Shown here in pieces: positions 34,536-42,480 of a stretch of DNA of 45,942 nt. The notes beneath the pieces are model-generated. The model was not told the DNA's origin. It worked only from the letters and a program-made list of their open reading frames with translations, and searched no databases. The stretch is from Elusimicrobiota bacterium (GTDB lineage Bacteria; Elusimicrobiota; Elusimicrobia; UBA1565): positions 1-45,942 of the forward strand of contig NVTF01000063.1 in the NCBI GenBank assembly GCA_002401485.1, written 5' to 3'. The position numbers and the translations under genes were made by a program. Each line of letters begins with the position of its first letter. Position 1 is the stretch's first letter.

Positions 34536-35021
34536 TTAGATAATAAAGCAGTCGATAAGAAATAAAGCGAGCATGCCGCTTGCGATCAGGACGCGTCCGA
34601 TGGAAGAGGCGAGCAGGCCGAGTCCGGCACCGAGGCCCGCCTTCGCCGCTTGCGCCAAGGTCTTGCGGGGTCCAACGAGTTCCAAGACAATGGCGCCAAT
34701 GACGGCGCCTGCGAGAACCCCGGGGATGCCTCCCACAACTCCGACTACGGCCCCGATTCCAGCGCCCGCCACACCCCAATAACTCGCACCCATGGCTTTT
34801 GCGCCGCCCAAGGAACAGGCGAGGTCTACGAGCACCGCGAGTGCGGCTGCCAGTCCGAGCGCGGCGAGTGTCCACCAGGAAAGAAATGTCGGTAGAAAAA
34901 TTTTATGCAGGACCGCGGCGATGAGCATGAGCGGAGGACCGGGAAGGGCGGGAATCACGGTTCCCGCAAACCCGGCAAGAAAGAGAATCGCGGTCAGAAT
35001 CCAAATGATTGTCTCCATCAT
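34536..35021 (-). CDS. DUF456 membrane protein
   Basis: The 161-residue product has four hydrophobic segments rich in Gly and Ala. The first (about 5-25) and second (about 45-65) frame the AGTVIPALPGPPLM motif typical of DUF456, and a glycine-zipper-like stretch (VAGAGIGAVVGVVGG) lies near 95-110. The role of DUF456 is unknown. ATG 35021 is preferred because it lies 7 bp after the stop of the secreted protein upstream, suggesting an operon. The frame could also be read from 35069. Confidence 0.8.
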   Translation of the reverse strand: MMETIIWILTAILFLAGFAGTVIPALPGPPLMLIAAVLHKIFLPTFLSWWTLAALGLAAALAVLVDLACSLGGAKAMGASYWGVAGAGIGAVVGVVGGIPGVLAGAVIGAIVLELVGPRKTLAQAAKAGLGAGLGLLASSIGRVLIASGMLALFLIDCFII

Positions 35022-35028
35022 TATTCCA

Positions 35029-36348
35029 CTAGGTGTTGCTTGTTTTGGGTTGCGAGAATAACGCGCCAAAAAGGCCGCCGGCCATTGCGCCGAAGGCCAT
35101 GCCGAACGGGCCGCCGAGAAGGAACCCGATTACGGCGCCGCCGATCATGGACGCGCCGGTTCTCACAACTGGACTTTTGGTGAAATTTTTGAGGCCGCTC
35201 AGCATGCCCGCTTCTTGGGGTGTGTCAACGCGGCGGTCTGCGGTCAGAGGGACTTCTGTTCCTGGTCTGCGTTTGACACGGGGTCTGAAGTCGGCGGCGG
35301 GGTTGCCGGTGGGGTCCACCTCTTCTCCCTCTCCGAGGACAATAACAGGAAGGACGTCTCCTTCCCCTGTTTCTACACCGCTCTGATTTTTCCTCGTGCT
35401 GTCGAAGAGGCTCGCGTTCACGCTGGCGCCTTCATCGTTCAAGGATCCAATACCGGAAAAGTTATTGGCCAGGAATTCCAGCTGAACCTGGGCGTCGGCG
35501 CTTTCACCTTTGTGTGCTGCAACGGTTTGAGAGCGGACGTATGCAAACAGGGCTTCTTTCTGAGCGGATGTTATTTTGGAATCCCCAAGCATGCGTGCGA
35601 CACGGTCCCGAGTTTCCTGCGGAGCCATGTATTTCAAGTACGCGAGATCCATGGCACTGAGTTCATTGGTGGGTTCTTGAATCCATTCAAGGGCGTATCC
35701 GTCCTCGCTAAAATCATGTTCCACGTCCCCGCGAATCACTCCGGTGGATTGCCAGTATGAGACTAAATCTTCATAGAGGGGAGCATTTGTTCTTCGGAGC
35801 GCGTCCATCAGCCAGGCCTTTCTGGGTTGAAGGCGGCGCAGTGAGGCCTCCTCGTTGCCAAGCAGCGGGGAGCCGTTTGCGTTTTCCCTTGTGACCAGAG
35901 AGACATTGATTGGCTGGCTTCGTTCCCATTTGATTGAAAGGCCCCGTCCGCATTGATAGAGGGCGCCCGTGCGACAGGCCGCCGCGCTGATATCGGTGGG
36001 TTCTTCATCCGTCGTTGAAGCGACCGCGAGCGGGATGCCAGCGACACCCTTCGGGTAGATTTTAAGTTTGAATGCGGCCGGAGCGGCGGTCACTGCAAGC
36101 AGATCAATGGTTTGCCCTGTCACCACCATATCAAAGGTGTAGAGAGGGACTTCGGAGGTCTGTTCCGTGTTTTCGGCAGCGGCATATTTTTGATCGAAAT
36201 CGGAGCGGCGGGCATAAAAATTCCCATCCGGGGTCGAAATCGGTACCCAATCCTCAAACGTTTGTGCTGGATTACCTCCGCCTGCGGCGAGTGGCGGGAC
36301 AGTGGTGAGAATGAGAGAGAAGCAGAGCAGTGTCCTTATAGAGATCAT
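35029..36348 (-). CDS. Secreted protein with C-terminal glycine-zipper segment
   Basis: The 439-residue product starts with a signal peptide (MISIRTLLCFSLILTTVPPL). A beta-rich domain follows (about 25-140), with two Cys (CRTG and CGRG) that may form a disulfide. A helical middle region contains Gln/Glu-rich stretches. The end (about 395-439) carries a glycine-zipper pair, GGAVIGFLLGGPFGMAFGAMAGG, which resembles glycine-zipper membrane tails (segment located here, not quoted in full elsewhere). The start at 36348 has GAGGTG six bases upstream; GTG 36357 is the alternative. A possible promoter TTGCGC-N17-TATGCT lies upstream on the minus strand. Function unknown; it precedes DUF456 closely. 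Confidence 0.75.
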   Translation of the reverse strand: MISIRTLLCFSLILTTVPPLAAGGGNPAQTFEDWVPISTPDGNFYARRSDFDQKYAAAENTEQTSEVPLYTFDMVVTGQTIDLLAVTAAPAAFKLKIYPKGVAGIPLAVASTTDEEPTDISAAACRTGALYQCGRGLSIKWERSQPINVSLVTRENANGSPLLGNEEASLRRLQPRKAWLMDALRRTNAPLYEDLVSYWQSTGVIRGDVEHDFSEDGYALEWIQEPTNELSAMDLAYLKYMAPQETRDRVARMLGDSKITSAQKEALFAYVRSQTVAAHKGESADAQVQLEFLANNFSGIGSLNDEGASVNASLFDSTRKNQSGVETGEGDVLPVIVLGEGEEVDPTGNPAADFRPRVKRRPGTEVPLTADRRVDTPQEAGMLSGLKNFTKSPVVRTGASMIGGAVIGFLLGGPFGMAFGAMAGGLFGALFSQPKTSNT

Positions 36349-36442
36349 GACAACCACCTCGGGAACTGGGGTGCGGTTTTCCTATAGCTAGCATACCCGG
36401 GGCTTGGCCCGTGCGCAATAGGTTTTTGATAGACTTGGACCC

Positions 36443-37618
36443 ATGACGGAGACCTCGGAAAAACCGCTGATTCTGGTCGTCGAGGACCAAGCGAATCATC
36501 GAAAGGTGCTTAAGGGATTTTTGGAATCCAAGGGCTGGCGAACCGCATTGGCTAAAGATGCGGGGGAGGCTTTAAAAGCGCTTAAAAAGAAAGAAAAACC
36601 TACGGTTGTCTTGACCGATTTGAAGATGCCCGGGACCGATGGCATCGAATTGCTGCGACAACTCAAAGGCTCTTTTGCGAGTCTGCCGGTGATCCTAATG
36701 ACCGCGTACGGGACAGTTGAGAGCGCGGTTGAGGCGATGAAGTTGGGCGCCTCTGATTTTCTCGCCAAACCCTTGGACTTCGAGGAGCTCGAACGCGTCG
36801 TTAAAAAGACGCTTGATTCCGCGACGCGTGAAGGCGATGAGTGGGTTTCCGAGTGCGGCGAAGGCGAACACCCCCTGATCGGTACCAGCGCGGTGATGAA
36901 AGCGGTGTACACCTTAATCGCGAAAGCCGGTCCCTCCGACGCGTCGGTGCTCGTCCTTGGTGAGACCGGCACCGGCAAGGAACTGGTCGCCGCGGCGGTG
37001 CATGCGGCGAGCGCGCGCAGGGAAAAACCGTTTATTAAGGTGCACTGCGGCGCAATTCCCGAAGATTTATTGGAGGCGGAGCTCTTCGGATACGAAAAGG
37101 GCGCCTTCACGGGCGCGGTACGGGAAAAGCCCGGAAAGTTTGAGCTGGCGGACGGGGGCACAGTGTTTCTGGATGAAGTGGGCGACATGTCCGCTGCGAT
37201 GCAGGTGAAGCTGCTGCGGGTTTTGCAGAGCGGGGAATTTGATCGCGTGGGCGGTACGGGAACCTTAAAGGTTGATGTTCGCGTGGTTTCCGCGACCAAC
37301 GTTGACCTTGAGAAGGCTGTCGCAGACAAGAGATTTCGCGAAGACCTTTTTTACCGTTTGAATATTGTCCCGATTTCTCTTCCGCCCTTGCGGGATCGGT
37401 GCGACGATATTCCTGAGCTCGTCAATTTTTTACTCCAACGCCTGGCGGCCAAGAACGGGAAGGCGGTTCCTTCTATAGAGAGCGCTGCCGTTGAGGCTTT
37501 AACAAACGCGCCGTGGCCGGGAAATGTCCGCCAATTGGAAAACCTGCTCGAGCGGGCGCTGGTGCTGCTTGACGGCGATACCGTGAGGCGCGAAGACCTG
37601 CCGCTCAAAACACTATAA
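36443..37618 (+). CDS. NtrC-family sigma-54 activator lacking the C-terminal HTH
   Basis: The 391-residue protein has a receiver domain (acidic ED at 14-15, phospho-acceptor Asp 59 in LTDLKMPGTDG, Lys in AKPLD) and a sigma-54 AAA+ domain (Walker A GETGTGKE near 172, GAFTGA near 221, Walker B-like GTVFLDEVGD, Arg-finger region FREDLFYRLNI). It ends a few residues after the lid helices (PWPGNVRQLENLLER). The usual Fis-type DNA-binding helix-turn-helix of about 50-60 residues is missing. FlgR- and CtcC-type activators lacking this domain are known and work from solution. The gene is 8 bp before the aminotransferase gene and heads a long operon. Its kinase could be the one at 16965. Confidence 0.85.
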   Translation: MTETSEKPLILVVEDQANHRKVLKGFLESKGWRTALAKDAGEALKALKKKEKPTVVLTDLKMPGTDGIELLRQLKGSFASLPVILMTAYGTVESAVEAMKLGASDFLAKPLDFEELERVVKKTLDSATREGDEWVSECGEGEHPLIGTSAVMKAVYTLIAKAGPSDASVLVLGETGTGKELVAAAVHAASARREKPFIKVHCGAIPEDLLEAELFGYEKGAFTGAVREKPGKFELADGGTVFLDEVGDMSAAMQVKLLRVLQSGEFDRVGGTGTLKVDVRVVSATNVDLEKAVADKRFREDLFYRLNIVPISLPPLRDRCDDIPELVNFLLQRLAAKNGKAVPSIESAAVEALTNAPWPGNVRQLENLLERALVLLDGDTVRREDLPLKTL

Positions 37619-37626
37619 TCCGTCCT

Positions 37627-38886
37627 ATGTCTAGAAAAATACCCGCTTCCGGAATCAACCTCTTCCAGCTCATTTATCAATTCCTTGCGGAATACGAGAA
37701 AAATTCCGGACAAAAGGCGCTGAATCTATCGCTGGGAAATCCAGATACGGTTCCGACGAGCGCGATTCTCGAACTGCAGGGACGTTTCGCGGCTGATCCG
37801 ACCTTCGAATACCATACGTACGCCGAAGACAATAATCTCAACGGGTTCGCCGAACGCATGGTGGAGCTTCACGGACGGATTCGTGTGGAGGATTATCCCC
37901 ATTTGCGCGTTCAGCCGATACCGGGTATTAAAACAGCGGGAGCGCTGGTGCCGTTGGCATGTGGTCTTCATTTGCCCGACCGCAGTAATCGTGATTCCTT
38001 CAAAATCGTCTCCAATCTTCCCGCTTACGACGTCATTGGAACGTGGGGAGAGTCGTATCTAGGGAGTGAACGAATTGCCTGGCCGTTGGTGACCGGCGAC
38101 GGTATGCGTTTGAATTTGGATCGTTTGGACAAGGCGCTCAAAGAAAAGGGCCTCGACCGCGTCGACTTGGTGTACGTCATTCGGCCGGGCAATCCCGCCG
38201 CCGTCGGCAGCAGCGCCGGTGAATGGAAACGCCTCATTGAGTGGTGCATCGCTAAGGACGTACGCCTGGTTAACGATGGGGCTTATGCGGGACTTTGTAC
38301 ACCCGAGCAGCACACCTCGCTCGCCGAAGTCGCCAAGGATTATGAAGAGTTGGAATGGCTCGAAATGTTTTCGGTTAGCAAATCCTACAGCGATCCGGGG
38401 GCCAGGCTTGGGGCGGTAGTGGGGTCCAATGATTTTGTCGCGGACTTAGTGCTTGTGAAGGGAAATACCGAATCGGGTCCGGTTCCTCACGTGATGGCCG
38501 CCTACGGGGAGTTTTTTAAGGACGGGGCGGCCGCGAAAGCCGCGCTGGACGATACCCGGATCCTTTATGAAAAACGGGTCGAATACGTTGTTGGGAAGTT
38601 CAAAGAAACAGGACTTCAGCAGGCATGCGAAACGAGCGCGGGTTTCTTTACTTTATGGAAGGTCCCGAAGAAGGCGTTCGGTAAAGAAGTCGGAGAACCC
38701 GCCCACGAGGCGTTTAATCGGCTCGTCATTGAGGAAACGGGGATCGTGGGCGTGCATTTCCGTGGTCCCGGAGCGAACGGGGAAGGCGAATCCTTCATTC
38801 GATACGCGGTATGCGACGACGTGTTGTCACCGGAATTCCAAAAGCGATTTGAAGAAGGTCTCAAGCGCATGGCGCCGGAGTATTAA
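37627..38886 (+). CDS. Class I/II PLP aminotransferase
   Basis: The 419-residue enzyme shows the fold-type I pattern: LSLGNPD near the N-terminus, IRPGNPAAVG, an Asp in LVNDGAYAGL and the PLP-binding Lys in FSVSKSYSDPGARLG. The C-terminal half carries the carboxylate Arg (FIRYAVC). It resembles LL-diaminopimelate and glutamine-type aminotransferases; the substrate is uncertain. The gene directly downstream encodes an omega-amidase-like hydrolase (2 bp apart), which fits a glutamine transaminase/omega-amidase pair: glutamine donates its amino group and the resulting oxo-glutaramate is hydrolysed. This pairing is an inference from neighbourhood. Confidence 0.88.
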   Translation: MSRKIPASGINLFQLIYQFLAEYEKNSGQKALNLSLGNPDTVPTSAILELQGRFAADPTFEYHTYAEDNNLNGFAERMVELHGRIRVEDYPHLRVQPIPGIKTAGALVPLACGLHLPDRSNRDSFKIVSNLPAYDVIGTWGESYLGSERIAWPLVTGDGMRLNLDRLDKALKEKGLDRVDLVYVIRPGNPAAVGSSAGEWKRLIEWCIAKDVRLVNDGAYAGLCTPEQHTSLAEVAKDYEELEWLEMFSVSKSYSDPGARLGAVVGSNDFVADLVLVKGNTESGPVPHVMAAYGEFFKDGAAAKAALDDTRILYEKRVEYVVGKFKETGLQQACETSAGFFTLWKVPKKAFGKEVGEPAHEAFNRLVIEETGIVGVHFRGPGANGEGESFIRYAVCDDVLSPEFQKRFEEGLKRMAPEY

Positions 38887-38888
38887 GT

Positions 38889-39701
38889 ATGGAAACCCTG
38901 CACATCAATCCGATGACGCTTGATTTGTCCTGGCAGGACCCGGAAGACAATCTCTCGCGCATTGCTTCCCAAATTAAAATGCGCCTTAAAAAAAATTCCG
39001 ACATCAAGCCCAACGAGCAATTATTTCTGTTCCCCGAGCTGACCTTGACCGGGTTTGTGACCGAGACCCCGGCCTCGTATGCCGTCGAGCCGCCCCACGC
39101 CCATATCTCCGCCCTGCGAGCGATTGCGAAGGAACACAACACTGCAATCGCCGCTGGATTTCCGGAAGCGAATCCGGATGATGAGAATAGGCCGTTTAAC
39201 ACGATGCTGCTCATTGGAGCCGACGGTGAAGTCGTCGCGCGGTATCGCAAGATGCACCTTTTTACGTGGGGAGAAAATTCGGAGGACAAGTGTTATTCCG
39301 CCGGCAATGAGGGCGTCACGGCCGTGTATCGCGGCTGGAAAATCGGTTTTGGAACCTGTTTCGATATTCGTTTTCCGCGCTTGTTTCACGGCTACGCGTC
39401 TGAATCCGTTGATTTGCTGCTCGTGTCCGCGTGCTGGATCGGGGGACCGCACAAGACGTATCAATTTAAAACGATCAACTCCTCCCACGCGATTTTATCG
39501 CAGGCGTACGTGGCGGCGGTGAATCGATGCGGCCGTGATCCGTTTTTCCATTATGATGGCGGCGAATATGTCTTCTCACCTTTCGGAGAAGACCTGTACG
39601 CGAAAGTTCCATGCAAACTCGATCCGGCCGAACTTGAAGGCGCTCGTAAGCTCGTTGTGAGACCCTCGGATCGGGACGACTATCCGGTGCGCGCGGTCTG
39701 A
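38889..39701 (+). CDS. Carbon-nitrogen hydrolase, omega-amidase-like
   Basis: The 270-residue nitrilase-superfamily enzyme has a full triad: Glu in FPELTLTGF, Lys in YRKMHLFTW and Cys in GFGTCFDIRFPRLF. The closest pattern is that of YafV/Nit2 omega-amidases, which hydrolyse 2-oxoglutaramate or 2-oxosuccinamate to dicarboxylates and ammonia. Length matches (about 255-280). Adjacent to an aminotransferase (2-bp gap) it probably drives that transamination to completion. Its stop overlaps the next gene by one base (TGATG). Lnt in this window is a membrane member of the same superfamily and is not closely related. Confidence 0.88.
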   Translation: METLHINPMTLDLSWQDPEDNLSRIASQIKMRLKKNSDIKPNEQLFLFPELTLTGFVTETPASYAVEPPHAHISALRAIAKEHNTAIAAGFPEANPDDENRPFNTMLLIGADGEVVARYRKMHLFTWGENSEDKCYSAGNEGVTAVYRGWKIGFGTCFDIRFPRLFHGYASESVDLLLVSACWIGGPHKTYQFKTINSSHAILSQAYVAAVNRCGRDPFFHYDGGEYVFSPFGEDLYAKVPCKLDPAELEGARKLVVRPSDRDDYPVRAV

Positions 39702-40603
39702 TGGCATACGACATCGCCTGCCCTTCGTGCGGAGCGGCTGCGACGATTCGGTCCCCCTTTGCAAAAATGTCGGTCTGCACCCAGTGCTCCAGCACATTGT
39801 GGCTGGAAAAAACCGGGGTTGCGGTCGGGCCCAAGATGTCGGCCCCGGCTCCTTCGATTTCAGGTCTCTTCCTGGGGGCTGAAGGGAAATTGCGGGAGTC
39901 CTCCTTTCGTGTTGTCGGTCGAGTTCGGTACAAATACGAACGCGGGTTTTGGGACGAATGGCTTCTTCTCAAAGACGGGGATAAAGCGATGTGGCTCAGT
40001 GAGGACGAGGGTGATCTTACCCTGGAGAAGAACTACTCCTTTAAAGGGGACGTCCCGAAATTCGAAGAGACGAAGGTTGAACATCTTTACAAATTATCCG
40101 GCCATCCTTTTTTCGTCGAAGAACGGGGAGTGGCTGTTTGCGAGAGCGGGGAGGGGGAACTTCCTTTTACCATCGAGCCGGGTGAGAAGGTTCCTTATCT
40201 GGAAGGCCGAATCGATAAACGCCCGGCAACTCTCGAATATGATGAGGATAAACCGCGGCTGTTTTTAGGGTCTTATGTGTCGATGGAACAGCTTTCCATT
40301 GATCCGGATTCGAAGCTCTCGGCTCCCGCCAGTGCGGTCAAAGGCCCTCGCGATGCCGTCAAACTCGATTGCCCCGGCTGCGGCGGAACATTAGAGCTTC
40401 GATGCGGTGAAAAAACAGAATCGATCGTCTGCGAATACTGCCAATCACAAATCGATACGCGTGAAGGCAAATATCGGATTCTCGGAAAAATTCTTCGTGC
40501 GGGACCACGTACGGGGACGCTGAGGCTGGGTATGAAGGGAACCCTGCGCGGAACGGAATGGGAAATTGTCGGCCGTTTGCGCTACCGGGATACAACGCCG
40601 TGA
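39701..40603 (+). CDS. Zinc-ribbon / DUF4178 protein (1), ending in a truncated second DUF4178
   Basis: The 300-residue soluble protein begins with a zinc ribbon (CPSCGAAATIRS and CTQCSST), then a complete DUF4178 domain (about 48-170: LGAEGKLRESSFRVVGRVRY, FWDEWLLL, KAMWLSEDEG). A second zinc ribbon (CPGCGG and CEYCQSQ, about 218-250) follows, and the last 25 residues (LGMKGTLRGTEWEIVGRLRY) look like the start of another DUF4178 that breaks off at the stop. The remaining part of that domain is found in the next gene. The next start overlaps this stop by four bases (GTGA). DUF4178 proteins often neighbour DUF350 and spermidine synthase genes; biochemical role unknown. Confidence 0.8.
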   Translation: MAYDIACPSCGAAATIRSPFAKMSVCTQCSSTLWLEKTGVAVGPKMSAPAPSISGLFLGAEGKLRESSFRVVGRVRYKYERGFWDEWLLLKDGDKAMWLSEDEGDLTLEKNYSFKGDVPKFEETKVEHLYKLSGHPFFVEERGVAVCESGEGELPFTIEPGEKVPYLEGRIDKRPATLEYDEDKPRLFLGSYVSMEQLSIDPDSKLSAPASAVKGPRDAVKLDCPGCGGTLELRCGEKTESIVCEYCQSQIDTREGKYRILGKILRAGPRTGTLRLGMKGTLRGTEWEIVGRLRYRDTTP

Positions 40604-42054
40604 ATTGTTCGCATTGTAAAATTCCGCTGCGCGCCTACCGGGTATCCGGAAAAGAGATCGATCTATGCAATAAGTGCGGCGGGGCGTATTACGATCAAGG
40701 TGAATTGGGTATCCCGGTTATCGTCAAGGATCTTAAGCCCGCTAAGATCAATTGTCCGCGTTGCGGCTTGCGCATGTATATCGGTCATTTCGGAGGGAAG
40801 CAGGGTCCGGAACTTGATTACTGCACCAATTGCGGCGGCGTGTGGGCGGATAAAGGCGAGCTCAATAAAATTCAAAAGACGGACTCCTTTGCGGGCCCCG
40901 CAGCCGCGTCTGCGGCGGCGGCGGCATTTACCGGGCGTTCCGAGGGCAGCAAGACTTCCGAAAAAACTTCGCCGCGACCGGCCGCCGAGAGGATCGGGAA
41001 GTCCGCTCATAAGCCGCCTCCCTACGGCCCGTGGACGGAGTATTGGGACGAATTTTTGCTCTACAATCCAGAAAAGGGTTTTGCGTGGCTGGTGGCGGAA
41101 GGGGGGCATTACACGCTCGAACGAACAACGAATATCCGGCCTATAGGCCTGAGCAGCACGCTTTCCCAGAAACGCACCGTCGATTTTGGAGGACAGGATT
41201 TCCAGATTTATGATCGAGGGACTGCCGTTCTCGATGAGGCGGAAGGGGAGACTCCTTGGATTGCAAAACCCGGGGACAAATTCGCTTCCACGGAATTGAT
41301 CGCTCCGCCGAGGATGGTCACGATTGAAAAATCCAAGGGGGAAGTGGAGCATTTCCTAGGGGAATACATAGAACCGTTGGAGGTCTGGAAAGGGTTTAAG
41401 CTCTCCGGCGCACCGCCTGAGCGATCGTGGGTGCATGGGGCGCAGAAGTTTTTGGAAAGTGATTTTGTTCGTCAATCGAAGGGCTGGACGTTGGGTTTCG
41501 CGTTAATCTTCGCCGGTCTATTCGGCACCGCCCTGCTGCACACGCAAACGATGACCGCGCTGACGCAAGCGATGGCGCCTCGTTTCCCCGAACCCGTTGA
41601 AACCAAGACCTTTGTCATTGAGAAAGCAAATACCGTTTGCCGCATTAACACGACGGCGACTCTCAGCAACCAATGGTTGTGGCTTGGAATCGACATACTT
41701 GCTGAGGATGGCGCCTTCGCGGGTGAAATCTCCGTGCAAATGGAGGAGTACCACGGGGTGGAAGGCGGCTATAGCTGGCGTGAAGGTAAAAACCACACGT
41801 CGGCCATTTTTGTGATTAAGGATCCGGGAACCTACCGCCTCCGCATCATCGGGGAAGGCGGGAGCGGTCAGGGGGGAAACAGTTTTAATCCGGCGTTTCA
41901 AGTGGAAGTGTTGACGGACTATGTTCCTTGGCGATTTTATTTGATCGGGTTGTTTTTTACGGTGTTTGCGGTCTGGTGGATGTACGATCACTCCTGGGGT
42001 TTCGAACGCAAGCGCTGGGGCGAGGTGATTGAGGAAGAGGACGATGACGATTAA
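40600..42054 (+). CDS. zf-TFIIB / DUF4178 membrane protein (2)
   Basis: From GTG 40600 (4-bp overlap with the previous stop) the product has 484 residues. Two TFIIB-type zinc ribbons come first (CSHCKIPL with CNKCGG, and CPRCGLRMY with CTNCGGVWADKGEL), then an Ala-rich linker. The DUF4178 core (WTEYWDEFLLYN and FAWLVAEGGHY, about 148-172) lacks the N-terminal strands that are left at the end of the previous gene. Two membrane helices (about 300-320 and 445-465) enclose a beta-rich domain, and the tail is acidic (EEDDDD). The start at 40558 is possible but lies deep in the previous gene. A membrane-anchored partner of DUF350 and the synthase is likely. Confidence 0.8.
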   Translation: MNCSHCKIPLRAYRVSGKEIDLCNKCGGAYYDQGELGIPVIVKDLKPAKINCPRCGLRMYIGHFGGKQGPELDYCTNCGGVWADKGELNKIQKTDSFAGPAAASAAAAAFTGRSEGSKTSEKTSPRPAAERIGKSAHKPPPYGPWTEYWDEFLLYNPEKGFAWLVAEGGHYTLERTTNIRPIGLSSTLSQKRTVDFGGQDFQIYDRGTAVLDEAEGETPWIAKPGDKFASTELIAPPRMVTIEKSKGEVEHFLGEYIEPLEVWKGFKLSGAPPERSWVHGAQKFLESDFVRQSKGWTLGFALIFAGLFGTALLHTQTMTALTQAMAPRFPEPVETKTFVIEKANTVCRINTTATLSNQWLWLGIDILAEDGAFAGEISVQMEEYHGVEGGYSWREGKNHTSAIFVIKDPGTYRLRIIGEGGSGQGGNSFNPAFQVEVLTDYVPWRFYLIGLFFTVFAVWWMYDHSWGFERKRWGEVIEEEDDDD

Positions 42055-42232
42055 ATCCGCGTTGTGGATCGCGTTTCTCGCCGGGATGCTGGTCGCTGCC
42101 GCGCTCGGCACGCGTTACGGCATTGGCTTGCCGAGTGTAAAGAAGGAGGCGGTCAGCGCGCGCGAAGGAAGTACACACGGCCGGTCGCATCGGCGTTCAG
42201 GACGATTTTTTCTGTATCGATCCGGGAAATGA
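42044..42232 (+). CDS. Small single-helix membrane protein, unknown
   Basis: From ATG 42044 the frame overlaps the end of the DUF4178 gene by 11 bp and encodes 62 residues. A hydrophobic helix (ALWIAFLAGMLVAAALG, about 6-22) is followed by a hydrophilic tail. The last 30 residues are Arg/Ser-rich and look out of frame, so a frameshift in the second half is possible. It lies just before DUF350 and fits the size of a small accessory membrane protein in such operons. Confidence 0.4.
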   Translation: MTIKSALWIAFLAGMLVAAALGTRYGIGLPSVKKEAVSAREGSTHGRSHRRSGRFFLYRSGK

Positions 42233-42248
42233 CCCGGTAGGAGGTCTT

Positions 42249-42467
42249 ATGATTACACAGGATACATGGGCGCATATCGTAAGCAGCGTGTTGTATGCGT
42301 TCCTCGGAATGGGGATGTTTTTTATCGCGTATTGGCTGCTCGATAAAATCACGCCGTTTTCACTGAATAAAGAGCTGGCCGACGAACATAATACCGCCAT
42401 CGGCATTGTCGTCGGTTCGATGATGGTCGGCCTCGGTATTATTATCGGCGCTGCGATACACGGCTAA
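42249..42467 (+). CDS. DUF350 membrane protein
   Basis: This 72-residue protein has two hydrophobic helices (about 10-30 and 46-70), separated by a charged loop with FSLNKELADEHNTAIGI, the conserved DUF350 core, in which Glu, His and Asn are typical. AGGAGG lies six bases upstream of ATG 42249. DUF350 (YjfL-like) proteins are usually near DUF4178, spermidine-synthase-like and other polyamine-modification genes, and are thought to act at the membrane. Its place between the DUF4178 and synthase genes matches this known association. Confidence 0.85.
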   Translation: MITQDTWAHIVSSVLYAFLGMGMFFIAYWLLDKITPFSLNKELADEHNTAIGIVVGSMMVGLGIIIGAAIHG

Positions 42468-42480
42468 CGCGGAGATTCTT

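Noticed and set aside
42130-42232. Minus-strand peptide frame opposite the end of the small membrane gene
   Set aside because: It looks protein-like for about 25 residues but has no start and lies inside a plus-strand operon.
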